This document shows, piece by piece, positions 1-10,140 of a stretch of 64,000 nucleotides of DNA. Positions within the stretch are counted from its first letter, which is position 1, and every line of letters begins with the position of its first letter. Source of the DNA: Costus lasius. Lineage: Eukaryota; Streptophyta; Magnoliopsida; Zingiberales; Costaceae. Below the pieces are notes generated by a model. The model was given only the letters and a program-made list of their open reading frames with translations. It was not told the origin of the DNA and did no database searches. The stretch lies in the NCBI GenBank assembly GCA_027563935.2, contig CM050454.1:53100596-53164595 (forward strand), written 5' to 3'. The position numbers and the translations under genes are program-made.

Positions 1-203
1 GACCTGAGTCCCGACTATTCAAAACCTGATTTCTTCTAAACACCATTTCTGTTGCTTTTCTTACTTAGAGTCCAAAACAATCCACGACTTGATTAGCCTA
101 GATTTAGACGAGTCGTATAGCCAGTACTTGACCGCCTAATCCTCATTGGGAATGATATCTTATTTTATTACTTCGATAAATCCGTACACTTGCGGACGCA
201 TCA
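1..203 (+). repeat. 3' end of an Athila-type LTR (Athila-3), cut by the window edge
   Basis: The segment ends in GCATCA directly before a tRNA-Asp-type primer site. The phrase ending in CACTTGCGGA just before the boundary is also found at the LTR end of Athila-1 near 3110. It is therefore read as the U5 end of a 5' LTR whose start lies outside the window. It belongs with the gag fragment at 474. Confidence 0.6.
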
Positions 204-209
204 AGTTTT

Positions 210-227
210 TGGCACTGTTGCCGGGGA
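210..227 (+). other. Primer binding site of Athila-3 (tRNA-Asp type)
   Basis: TGGCACTGTTGCCGGGGA closely matches the Athila primer site, which from family knowledge is complementary to the 3' end of tRNA-Asp. It starts six bases after the LTR end at 203. The 246 bases between it and the gag ATG at 474 form an untranslated leader in which I see nothing else. Confidence 0.7.
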
Positions 228-473
228 CTAGGCTAGTTAATATTGACTTGATTGATAAGTTTAGAGACTATGCATTTTCTCTTTCTTTTGCTTTAGCATT
301 TAATTATTTCTATTCTTTTTACTATTATTTTATTTTCACTTTGACTTACACGTTGTATGCCCAGAATTTTACATATAGGTACTTTATTTCCTGAAGATCC
401 AAAGATCGAATGCACATTCCGCCTTCGAAGAAGATTATAGTTCCAGACTCAAAAGACTTCAGAGGAAGGTGAA

Positions 474-712
474 ATGGCTGCGAACAATCAATCGTTGAGG
501 GATTTTGCAGTGCCAAACATCCATGGCTTCAATTCAAGTATAGTTCGACCTAATGTGGAGGCAAAAAATTTTGAGCTCAAACCAGCACTGATGACGATGG
601 TTGAACAAAACCAGTTTGGGGGTTCTCCAAACTAGGATCCTAACCTTCATCTTACTGTGCTTTTAGAATATTGTGACACCGTTAAGGTAAATAGTGTGTC
701 TTCTGATGCAAT
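474..712 (+). pseudogene. gag: Gag N-terminal fragment, Athila-3
   Basis: The frame opens at an ATG and carries the start of an Athila Gag: an aromatic and proline-rich N terminus, then EQNQFGGS and LEYCDTV, in the same order as in the Gag of Athila-1 at 3367. A TAG at 633-635 breaks the frame. Homology stops after SSDAI. The next piece of a normal Gag (FSLRD onward) is missing here, but begins near 15866 on the minus strand, so this fragment and the minus-strand pieces at 751-1274 and 15347-15866 look like one gene with an inverted segment. Gag is the capsid and RNA-binding protein of the particle. Confidence 0.7.
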
Positions 713-750
713 AGATTCCCTAGGTTCATCATTATGTTCATCGTTCACAA
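713..750. other. Junction filler between plus- and minus-strand gag pieces
   Basis: These about 38 bases match neither the expected continuation of the plus-strand gag nor that of the minus-strand gag, whose homology ends at the codons for EHCNAIT near 751. It looks like filler at a rearrangement breakpoint. Confidence 0.4.
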
Positions 751-1274
751 TGGTTATGGCATTGCAGTGTTCCCTGGGATTCATCTTTGGTTGCCCCTGG
801 AAGTTTACCTATGGGCCTGTTGGAAGTAGTCACCTGCTGAGCTATTTGGCTCTCTAGCATCTTGTTGTGGGTGGCTAAAGCATCTACTCGAGTTGTCAGA
901 TGCTTAATAGCATCAGAAACATCCTCGTTGTGCTTCTTTTGAGTGACAACAAATCCTTTCAAGAGAAACTCCATGTTAGACTTTTGGTGCTGTCCAAACT
1001 ACCTGGATTGAAAGCCTGGTGGCGACCTATTATTCTGCTGATTGTATTGTGGAGGAACTTGCCCTTGATTGTTCTTATATGATAGATTCGGGTGGTTCCT
1101 CCAACCTAGATTATATGTAGCAGAATAAGGGTCGTTCACCTGCCTTTGGTTAAAGTTCCCTAAAGCATTGACTTGCTCCAGACAGGAATCATCCTGTGAT
1201 GCAGCTAAGACTTGACAATCAGATGAATTATGTCTTGAAACACCACACACTTCATAAGAAACAATATTAACCAC
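751..1274 (-). pseudogene. gag: Gag C-terminal half, Athila-3, inverted
   Basis: Read on the minus strand from 1274, this encodes the later part of an Athila Gag: a degenerate Cys/His box region (YEVCGVSRHNSSDC), the PYSATYNLGWRNHPN module, a heptad-like segment (TTRVDALATHNKMLESQIAQQ) and EHCNAIT. A stop falls after GFQSR and a shift occurs near the end. The frame continues without a shift from the piece ending at 15347 when the 14-kb Athila-1 insertion and one target copy are discounted. An inactive remnant. Confidence 0.75.
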
Positions 1275-1540
1275 TGATGACACCAAAATATGTAGTATAT
1301 TTTGCATCATTTTAGATACCTTTTCAAGCTAAATTGAGGATCTTTTACTTGTTTCCATGCTAAACCCATCAAATATTGCAAAGTCTACTTCTGTTTTGGT
1401 TTTTAATATTTTTCAGGCAAAAAGATGCTATTTTAGGCGTTTTCAAGCAAAATCAAATACATGGAAGAGTTCTCATCATCAAGAAGAAGGCACCCAAGAA
1501 ATTTCACGCAAATTGAGGCAAAGAACCAAAAATACAGCAG

Positions 1541-1975
1541 GGCCGTAAAGGATTTTACGGTGCCGTATTTTTCATGGCTACTGTATTATCAAGATCACGG
1601 CCGTATTTTGGTGATTTTTCAAACAGAAGATTTTCGTGAAAATACGGTACCGCCGTAAGAATTTACACGGCCGTATTTTGGGGCGCTTTCGGAACAGAAA
1701 CCTTAGCCAATTTTACGGCATTGCCGTAAACCGGTTTACGAGCCGTATTTTCTAGATGTCGTCAGAACAGAAAGTTGCCCTGAAATTACGGCACTGCTGT
1801 AAACATTTACATGGGCCGTATTTTCCAGACGAATTCGACCAGAGAGTTCAGCCGATTTTACGGCACTGCCTTAAACCAAATTACGGTGTCGTATGTTTCA
1901 GCAATTTCAGAACAGAATGATCGATGGATTTTACGGCAGTGTCGTAAGATATTACACTGCCGTATTTCAGTTTTT
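1541..1975 (+). repeat. Array of TACGGCA/TGCCGTA palindromes in the LTR
   Basis: About six degenerate units, spaced roughly 70-90 bp, each contain a palindromic core of the type TTTACGGCACTGCCGTAAA, then GGCCGTATTTT and often GAACAGAA. The same array is in the 3' LTR at 9677-10112. A diverged form lies inside Athila-2 (37134-37650) and in the inverted LTR at 40284-40560. Confidence 0.8.
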
Positions 1976-2334
1976 GAACGCGACTCTCAGGTCAATTTCA
2001 ACGCCCGATTTTTGCGGAGATGATTGCGGACGATCCAGAAGTTTATATTCGATGTCGTAAGAAGCAAAAATGGAGCTTTGGACGGGAGGATTAGAGAGAG
2101 ACCAAAAGCCCTAAATTTCGTACACCGTCGAGGGAGAAATCTTGATCCATGCCGTCGCCGAGGGTTTCACCACCGCGCTCGATCCAGACAACCTCCGGCC
2201 GTGATTTTTCTACCGAAGCATCGCCTGGTGAAGGAGACAACGTGCCAAAAGTTTCAGATCGAAAGGAGACAAATTGGAGTAGAAATCAGAGGAAGAAGGA
2301 TCGCCACCACTGTTCACGCCTTCCTTTGTAAAAT

Positions 2335-2360
2335 ACGGCTGTGAAATACTTCACAGCCGT
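2335..2360 (+). other. Perfect 11-bp-arm inverted repeat in the Athila-1 LTR
   Basis: ACGGCTGTGAA (2335-2345) and TTCACAGCCGT (2350-2360) are exact reverse complements around a 4-base loop, followed by GCCG and a T run. The copy in the 3' LTR is at 14428-14453. The position fits a transcript-end or R-region structure, but this is inference. Confidence 0.75.
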
Positions 2361-3133
2361 GCCGTTTTTTCTAAAAACTCTTCTTTTTGTTGATTTTTGA
2401 TTTTATGAAATTATGGAATATTGTATTTCCTTCGCCATGCTAGCTTAAACTACTCTTGGGACATGGGGGAGTACTTCACTTGACTTTTAATGATTAGATA
2501 ACTTCTTTTTCAATATTTCGTTGAGTTTGTTTTCAGCATGATGATTTTGCTCATGTGATAATTGTGCTTAGACTCTGTTTAAGTTCATATTATTAATTAT
2601 GTTCTTAGAATTTTCGCTTGAGACTGAAAGGTAATTGCTTGAGAATTTGGAACCCTAGAATTGCATGTTAGGACCCCTTCCTTAGGTTAGATCCATCTTG
2701 ATCTTTTCTAGTAAAATAATTGCCATGATTATAACATGAATCCATAGATCGAGTCTATTTGTCAAACGTGGAGATCTTGTGCGAAAGCAAAGATCAGAAC
2801 GTTGGAGGTCCTTGAGCAAAACTAGTTGCGAGACTCGGATGCACGAAAGTGATCCTTGAGTTCATCCTTTGATAATATCTTCTTCATGATGAAAATGAAT
2901 CAACGAAATCCTTATTCATGTCTAGTCATAAAAGTTTAAGTGAACGAAACCCTAGTCCTAGCTTTTCTCTCTAATAATCCCGCTTTTAGTTACCGATTGC
3001 TATTCTCACGATCTCGTTTTGCCTAATTAGTAAGAAATCAACTATTTAGTATTCGACAACGTTGGTCCCTGTGGATTCGATACTTTTTTATTACTTCGTA
3101 TACCCGTGCACTTGCGGTTTAACAACAAGTTTT

Positions 3134-3150
3134 TGGTGCCGTTACCAAGG
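3134..3150 (+). other. Fossil primer site retained inside the LTR end
   Basis: TGGTGCCGTTACCAAGG follows AACAACA with the same spacing as a real LTR end and primer site, but lies 77 bp before the functional pair (LTR end 3204, primer site 3211). The same sequence is at 15276-15292 near the end of the 3' LTR, so it is now part of the LTR. Confidence 0.7.
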
Positions 3151-3210
3151 ATTAGTCCAAGGTACACGCGTGCCAGATTTGTTGTGTTCCCTTTCGGGCT
3201 ATCAAGTTTT

Positions 3211-3228
3211 TGGCGCCATTGCCGCGGA
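3211..3228 (+). other. Primer binding site of Athila-1 (tRNA-Asp type)
   Basis: TGGCGCCATTGCCGCGGA is near-identical to the Athila consensus primer site complementary to tRNA-Asp. It begins six bases after the LTR end at 3204. This copy, not the one at 3134, matches the LTR end seen at 15346. Confidence 0.8.
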
Positions 3229-3366
3229 CCTTAGTTTTTGTCGATATTAGAAACGTTGAGAGTACTGCTAGACTAAGTTCCATTTATGTTTTATCTTTTT
3301 ATTCTTTTCTGTTTACTTACATCATTTGATCAGTTTGCTCTAGTGTGTAGAGGACATTCATTTCTA

Positions 3367-6300
3367 ATGGCTGATCAAAGATCACTATGGGACTATGCTG
3401 CCCCTAATCCTCAGGGGATACACTTCAGCATTGCTAGACCTACAATTGAGGCCTCCAACTTTGAAATTAATCCTGCCTTCGTGACTATGATCCAGCAGAA
3501 TCAGTTCGGAGGATCATCAATCGAAGATCCTTATTCACATTTATATACCTTTCTTGAATATTGTGATACCATAAGAATTCATGGAATTTCTGATGATGCA
3601 CTAAAACTGATATTGTTCCCTTTTTCTCTCAGGGATCAAGCACGAACTTGGTTGCATTCTCGTCATCCCAATACTTTCACAACATGGGATCAATTATCAA
3701 AAGCTTTTCTGACGAGATATTTTCCACCAAGCAAGACTTTCCAATTGAGAAATCAAATCATGAACTTCCAATAGAAAGAAGGAGAATCTCTTAGTGAAGC
3801 ATGAGAACGATACAATGAATTGCAAAGAAAGTGTCCTCACCATGGCTTGGAGAGACGGGTCTTAATTGAAACTTTTTATTATGGTTTAATTAATCACACT
3901 CACCTCATTATTGATGCTACTGCAGGGGGAGCCTTGCTGAGTAGAACAATTGATGATGCTTTTAAGTTGTTTGAGGAGATGTCCTTGAATCAGTGCCAAT
4001 GGGCTCCAGATGAAGGAATTTCATATTGTCATCAACATGGTAAGAATGAGAATGAGGATCAGCAAACCCTGATCGAAGAGGTTAGTGAGCACATGTTAGA
4101 AAAATTTTTAGCTAGCCAAATCCATTCATTGCAAATTCAAAACACAAAAAAATTCGAAGATCTTGAAGAAACTGTTAGTCATCTTGCTTCTCAAGTAGAA
4201 TCCTTAGTTACTTGCAGTAAAATTCTAGAAGGACAAATATCTAGATTAAACACTAGGGAGCATTGCAATGCCATTATCACTAGAAGTGGGAGACAACTAG
4301 GAGAACTTAAGGAAAAAGAGTCTATTAATGATCAGGATGAAGAATTAGAATTAGAAAAGCCTTCTGAACATGAACAAACCTTACATAGTTCAACACCTCA
4401 AAAGGGTGGTAATCAAAAAGAGGATGTTCCATGTAAAGAAGATGGATCTAAGACTAATCTACCTCCATCCTTTAGACCACTGATACCTTTTCCCCAAAGG
4501 TTAGAACAAGAGAAGTTAGATAAGCAATTTGGGAGATTTCTTGATGTTTTGAAAAAGCTTTACATTAATATATCATTTACTGAAGCTTTATCTCAAATGC
4601 CCATATATGCTAAATTTTTGAAAGAAATCCTGTCTAACAAAAGAAAGATAGAAAACTATGGTACTGTTTCTTTAACCAAAGAATGTAGTGCTGTTATTCA
4701 AAACAGGTTACCACCGAAATTGAATGATCCAGGTAGTTTCTCTATCCCATGTTTTATTGGAAATATGGCTTTCGACCGAGCCTTATGTGATCTAGGGGCT
4801 AGTGTAAGTCTTATGCCTTTGATTGTGTGCAGGAAATTGGATATGAGAGCTCCTAAGCTGACTACAATTTCTTTGCAGCTTGCCGATCGATCAGTAAAAT
4901 ATCCAGTAGGTATTCTAGAGGATGTTCCTATACAGGTTGGTAAGTACTTCATACCTGCTGATTTTGTGGTACTTGAAATGGAAGAAGACGCCAAGATTCC
5001 TATTATTCTGGGTAGGCCATTCTTAGCCACTGCTGGAGCCCTTATTGATGTAAGGAATGACAAACTTGCTTTAAGAATTGGCAATGATAAGATTGAGTTT
5101 GATTTGAATAATTCATTGAAAAAACCTGCTTATGCTAGTTCCTGTTGCACTATTCAGTCCATTGATGACACAGTTTATGATGCTAGTTGTTTGTTTGATG
5201 ATTCTTCTGCTGATATTTCTTTTTCTAATTCCTTGGAAAATTCTTGTGAAAAAATTGATAGTCGTGGTTTTGAGAATGATTTTGATGATTTTGATGATGA
5301 GAAACACGATATCTTAGATTGTGCTACTTTTGATAATGAAAGTGAAAAGATCCCTAAAGTTGAGTTGAAAGTTTTACCTGATAACCTTAGATATGAATTT
5401 CTTGGTCCTAACTCTACCTACCCTGTGATTGTTGATTCTAAATTAGATGCCAGGGAAACTAATTTACTCCTGAAGGAGCTAAGAATTCATAGAAAGGTAA
5501 TTGGGTATTCCATTGATGACTTAAAAGGGATTAACCCTTCTTTTTGTATGCACAGGATTCACATGGAGGATGAGCACAAGCCGCATGTAGATTTTCAGAG
5601 AAGGCTCAACTCATCTATGAAGGAAGTGGTGAAGAAGGAACTACTAAAATTGCTAGATGCAGGTATTATCTACCCTATCTCAGATAGTAAGTGGGTGAGT
5701 CCTGTACACTGTGTTCCAAAGAAGGGGGGTGTCACTGTAATGAAAAATAAGGATAATGAATTGATACCTATTAGAAATATCACTAGTTGGCGTATGTGTA
5801 TTGATTATAGAAAATTAAATACTGCCACTAGGAAGGATCATTTTCCCTTGCCTTTCATTGATCAAATGGTGGAAAGACTTGCCAAGCACTCTCACTTTTG
5901 TTTTCTTGATGGGTATTCCAGATTTTTTCAGATTCCTATTCATCCTGATGATCAGGATAAAACCACTTTTACATGTCCTTATGGTACTTTTTCTTATAGA
6001 AGAATGCCCTTTGGTTTATGCAACGCACCTACCACTTTTCAAAGATGTATGATGGCAATTTTTTCTGAATTTATTGAAGACTTCATGGATGTTTTTATGG
6101 ATGATTTCTCTGTCTATGGTTTTTCTTTTGATGACTGCTTAGCTAATCTTTCTAGAGTTTTACAGAGATGCAAAGAGACAAACCTTGTCTTGAATTGGGA
6201 AAATGTCACTTTATGGTTAGACAGCGGATAGTTTTGGGCCATCTCGTTTCAGAGAGAGGGATTGAAGTGGACAAGGCCAAGATAGAAGTGATTGAGAAGT

Positions 6301-8279
6301 TAGCACCTCCCACCACTGTTAAGGAGATCAGGAGCTTTTTGGGACATGCAGGGTTTTACAGGAGATTCATCAAGGACTTCTCTAAACTTGCTAAACCTTT
6401 AACTGATTTACTTTGTAAAGACGCCAAATTCTGCTTTGATGAGAAATGTCTGTTTGCTTTTCAAGAGTTAAAGAAAACTTTGGTTTCAGCACCCATCATT
6501 CAGCCCCTAGATTGGGACTTGCCCTTTGAACTCATGTGTGACGCCAGTGATTATGTAGTGGGAGCAGTCTTGGGACAAAGAAAAGATAAGAAACCTCATG
6601 TTATTCACTACGCCAGCAAAACTTTGGATGAGGCACAAAGAAATTACACCACCACTGAGAAGGAATTATTGGCCATAGTATTTGCTTTTGATAAATTTAG
6701 GTCTTACTTGATTAACTCCAAAGTGGTAGTGTACATTGACCATGCAGCTGTGAAATACTTAATGCAGAAAAAAGACAGCAAACCACGATTACTCAGATGG
6801 ATTTTACTTCTGCAAGAATTTGATTTGGAGATTAAAGACAAAAAGGGATCAGAAAACTTTGTTGCAGATCATCTCTCAAGAATAATGGCAGACACTGAAA
6901 AGAATGATGAAATCAATGATTCTTTCCCTGAAGAACAGCTCTTAACCATTGAACAACTCAAAGCACCCTGGTATGCTGACATAGTGAATTATCTTGTAGC
7001 CAATATTTTTCCTCCTGATTTGAGCTACCAAAAAAAGAAAAGATTTTTGGCTGAGGTGAAACACTATTTTTGGGATGAGCCTTATGTGTTTAGAAGATGT
7101 GCTGATGGCATTTTTAGAAGATGTGTACCTGAAGAAGAAATTGCAGATATTTTGCTTCAATGCCATAGATCCTCCTATGGTGGTCATGTCGGTACTGAAA
7201 AAACTGCTTTTAAGGTGCTACAATCAGGTTTTTATTGGCCCACAATTTTCAAAGATGCTAGAAACTTTGTATCATCCTGTGATAGATGTCAAAAGACTGG
7301 GAATATTAACAGAAGACATGAAATGCCACTGTTCAATATTCTTGAAGTTGAGATATTTGATGTTTGGGGGATTGACTTCATGGGACCTTTCCCATCTTCT
7401 GGAGGTAACAAGTACATTCTTATAGTAGTTGATTATGTCTCAAAATGGGTTGAAGCTCTTGCTTCACCAACCAATGATTCGAGAGTTGTTATTAAACTGT
7501 TCAAGAAGATTATCTTTCCACGATATGGAACACCCCGAGTAGTGATCAGTGATGGAGGCTCGCATTTCATAGAACATAATTTTTCAGCCTTACTTAGGAA
7601 GTACAGAGTTAATCATAAAGTTGCAACACCCTATCACCCCCAAACAAGTGGACAGGTTGAGATATCAAACAGAGAGATCAAAAGAATTCTGGAGAAAACA
7701 GTGTCGCGCACTAGAAAAGACTGGGCATTCAAACTTGATGATGCATTGTGGGCTTACAGGACTGCTTTCAAAACACCCATAGGTATGTGCCCCTTTCAAT
7801 TGATTTATGGAAAATCATGTCACCTTCCCGTAGAGCTCGAGCATAAGGCGTTCTGGGCAATCAAGAAGCTGAATTTTGACTTGAAAAATGCGGGTGAAAA
7901 ACGGAGTTTGCAATTAAATGAGCTAGATGAGATCAGACTCTCTGCATATGAGAATGCAAGAATCTACAAAGAGAGGACAAAGAGATGGCATGATCGATAG
8001 ATTTTCCGAAAAGACTTCCAACCAGGTGACTTTGTTCTATTATTCAATTCTAGATTGAGACTTTTTCCAGGAAAGCTTAAGTCTCGATGGTCTGGTCCTT
8101 TTCAGGTAAAGAAAGCCTATCCCTACGGAGCTGTAGACATATGGAGCGAGTGAACAGGAGAATTCAAAGTTAATGGTCAAAGATTGAAGCATTATTATCA
8201 GGAAGAGCAGATTGGGGAAAAGGAAAGTTTTTACCTTGATAAGCCACGATCAAATCCGAGTGTCGAACGGTCAAGCTAA
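3367..8279 (+). pseudogene. gag-pol: gag-pol polyprotein of Athila-1, broken
   Basis: The frame starts at the ATG at 3367 (MADQRS). Order: Gag with FSLRD and TRYFPPSKT motifs; aspartic protease with DLGAS (Asp codon 4789); reverse transcriptase with FMDD (6097-6105); RNase H (MCDASDY, later YIDHAAV); integrase with an HHCC zinc finger near 7160-7300 and catalytic Asp, Asp and Glu in [14 protein letters not shown] and GQVEIS; and a C-terminal GPF/Y-like tail (RWSGPF). Lesions: TAG at 3772, TGA at 3802, a one-base loss in the A run at 6200-6203 that shifts the frame, TAG at 7998 and a TGA near 8151. The frame ends at TAA 8277-8279. The Gag lacks the GWRNHPN and Cys/His module seen in Athila-2 and Athila-3. 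It once encoded copying and integration functions; it cannot now make the full product. Confidence 0.92.
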
Positions 8280-8300
8280 TGACCTTTTAAACTAGCGCTT

Positions 8301-8318
8301 CTTGGGAGGCAACCCAAG
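8301..8318 (+). other. CTTGGG/CCCAAG stem-loop after pol
   Basis: CTTGGGAGGCAACCCAAG forms a 6-bp stem with loop AGGCAA, 21 bases after the gag-pol stop. The identical sequence follows the coding region of Athila-2 at 37033-37050. Confidence 0.7.
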
Positions 8319-8880
8319 CACTCTTGCTTAGTTTAATCACTTCTATTTTAGTTGTTTTTAGAATTAAAATTTCCTTTTTTTTAGGGGAATAGAATAAAGA
8401 GGGAGTTATGAAGAAAGTTGAATCCAACGGTGGCGAAAAATTGAATTTTGTGAGCATCACTTTCCATACTACTTTGCATTCTATTTTCCTCGATCTTTTG
8501 AAAAAGAATTGGATGCATACGATCCACTTTCTACCATCTTGTGGTGTGATCCTATTTTTTTTAAAAAAGATTTTCATTGATAAATATCTTCCACGATGCA
8601 TGATTGAAGATATAGCCCTGTCATGTTAAATTTATTTCTTCAATACATATTTGTCTATTGAGATATGACATTGATTAATGCATAAAATTTTGGGTAGATA
8701 TATTATTTGAAGAGTAAGATTTAAAGGTGAAACTTCTCTTTTGAATAAGATGAGTATATTAGTATGATTTGAGAATTTAGATCAATTGATCAACCTAGTT
8801 GAGGCTTAGTCTATTTTTGCTATTTGTTGGGAAAGAAGAATCCAAGATCCATAAAAATAGTGAGAGACTCCCCTACTTAG

Positions 8881-8901
8881 CACTATGTAAAATTGATAGT
8901 G
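8881..8901 (+). other. 3'-region stem-loop, copy 1 of Athila-1
   Basis: CACTAT and ATAGTG pair around the loop GTAAAATTG. Copy 2 (8977-8997) has CACTGT and ACAGTG around the same loop, so one base pair changed on both sides. Confidence 0.65.
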
Positions 8902-8976
8902 TTACCTAAGAACATGGGTTGAAGTCTATACATGAAAAATAATGAGAGAGAAAAAGAATAAGACTCCTCTGCTTGG

Positions 8977-8997
8977 CACTGTGTAAAATTGACAGTG
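8977..8997 (+). other. 3'-region stem-loop, copy 2 of Athila-1
   Basis: CACTGT (8977-8982) and ACAGTG (8992-8997) flank loop GTAAAATTG. Around both copies the text CTCCTCTGCTTGGCA (or close) and a downstream GGTACC-like block repeat, so the unit duplicated is longer than the hairpin. Confidence 0.65.
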
Positions 8998-9380
8998 GTA
9001 CCGAAGAAAGAGTTGAAGTCAAAAATAAAAAGTATGTGTCTATGTGGGTACATGCCATCTTTACAAAAACAAACAAAATGCATAAAAAAAAAACTATGTG
9101 TGGAAAAAGATCTTGGAGACCTAATTCCTGTAAACAAAAGCCATGATAGATTTAAATTGATACTTGGTGAAATCATGAGATTGAAATTTCTATTTATCAT
9201 ATGGTTGCAAAATTTTACTTGATTGAGTTGTGAATCTAGAAAATTGAGTTCTGAGGATGATATGTTTACTTGAAATTTTGTAAATCAATTAATAGAATTT
9301 TTCATTGACAAGTTGTATTTTATAAATTTATTTGAGCATGAAAAGGTTATTCTTTAAATTTGAAATCAAAATTTGATTTT

Positions 9381-9416
9381 TGCTTGAGGACAAGCAAGGT
9401 TTGAACCTTATGTGTT
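9381..9416 (+). other. Athila 3' signature and polypurine-type tract
   Basis: TGCTTGAGGACAAGCAAGG stands just before the 3' LTR start, the usual Athila/Tat layout; Athila-2 has the same phrase at about 39515. The tract is not a clean purine run, and the exact plus-strand primer cannot be fixed by eye. Confidence 0.55.
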
Positions 9417-10140
9417 TGATGACACCAAAATATGTAGTATATTTTGCATCATTTTAGATACCTTTTCAAGCTAAATTGAGGATCTTTTACTTGTTTCCAT
9501 GCTAAACCCATCAAATATTGCAAAGTCTACTTCTGTTTTGGTTTTTCATGTTTTTCAGGCAAAAAGATGCTATTTTAGGCGTTTTCAAGCAAAATCAAAT
9601 ACATGGAAGAGTTCTCATCATCAACAAGAAGGCACCCAAGAAATTTCACGTAAATCGAGGCAAAGAATCAAAAATACGGCAGGGCCGTAAAGGATTTTAC
9701 GGTACCGTATTTTTCACGGCTACCGTATTATCGAGATCACGGCTGTATTTTGGTGATTTTCCAAACAGAAGGTTTTCGTGAAAATACGGTACCGCGGTAA
9801 GAATTTACACGGCCGTATTTTAGGGCGCTTTCGGAACAGAAACCTTAGCCAATTTTACGGCACTGCCGTAAACCGGTTTACGGGCCGTATTTTCCAGATG
9901 TCGTCAGAACAGAAAGTTGCCCTGAAATTACGGCACTGCCGTAAACATTTACACGGGCCGTATTTTCTAGACGAATTCGACCAGAGAGTTCAGCCGATTT
10001 TATGGCACTGCCGTAAACCAAATTACGGTGCTGTATGTTTCAGCAATTTCAGAACAGATTGATCAATGGATTTTACGGCAGTGTCGTAAGATATTACACT
10101 GCCGTATTTCAGTTTTTGAACGCGACTCCCAGGTCAAATT
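9417..10140 (+). repeat. 3' LTR of Athila-1, first part
   Basis: It starts TGATGACACC and tracks the 5' LTR (1275-1995) closely, including the palindrome array at 9677-10112. It is interrupted at 10140 by solo LTR X and resumes at 14087. Confidence 0.9.

Larger units (their letters stand above)
1275..3204 (+). repeat. 5' LTR of Athila-1
   Basis: This 1930-bp LTR begins TGATGACACC and ends CTATCA. Both ends recur in the 3' copy (9417 and 15346). It holds a palindrome array (1541-1975), an 11-bp-arm hairpin (2335-2360) and a fossil primer site (3134-3150). The 3' copy has about 50 bp more, mainly a 48-bp duplication around 14955-15002. Short open frames inside it have no recognisable homology. 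Confidence 0.88.
8280..9416 (+). other. Noncoding 3' region of Athila-1
   Basis: No convincing env-like or ORF-1 gene is present in this 1.1 kb; the short open frames have no recognisable features. It holds the CTTGGG hairpin at 8301 and two stem-loops about 96 bp apart (8881, 8977). Comparable sequence lies in Athila-2 after its ORF-1 (38659-39544), so the ORF-1 block present there is absent here. Confidence 0.75.

Noticed and set aside
2335..2372. Hairpin plus T run resembling a bacterial terminator
   Set aside because: The sequence is a plant nuclear LTR, where this type of terminator does not act; kept only as a conserved hairpin.
8287..9222. Short open frames after Athila-1 pol as a possible env gene
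   Set aside because: No frame exceeds about 105 codons, none has a signal peptide with anchor pattern, and the region aligns to noncoding sequence in Athila-2.
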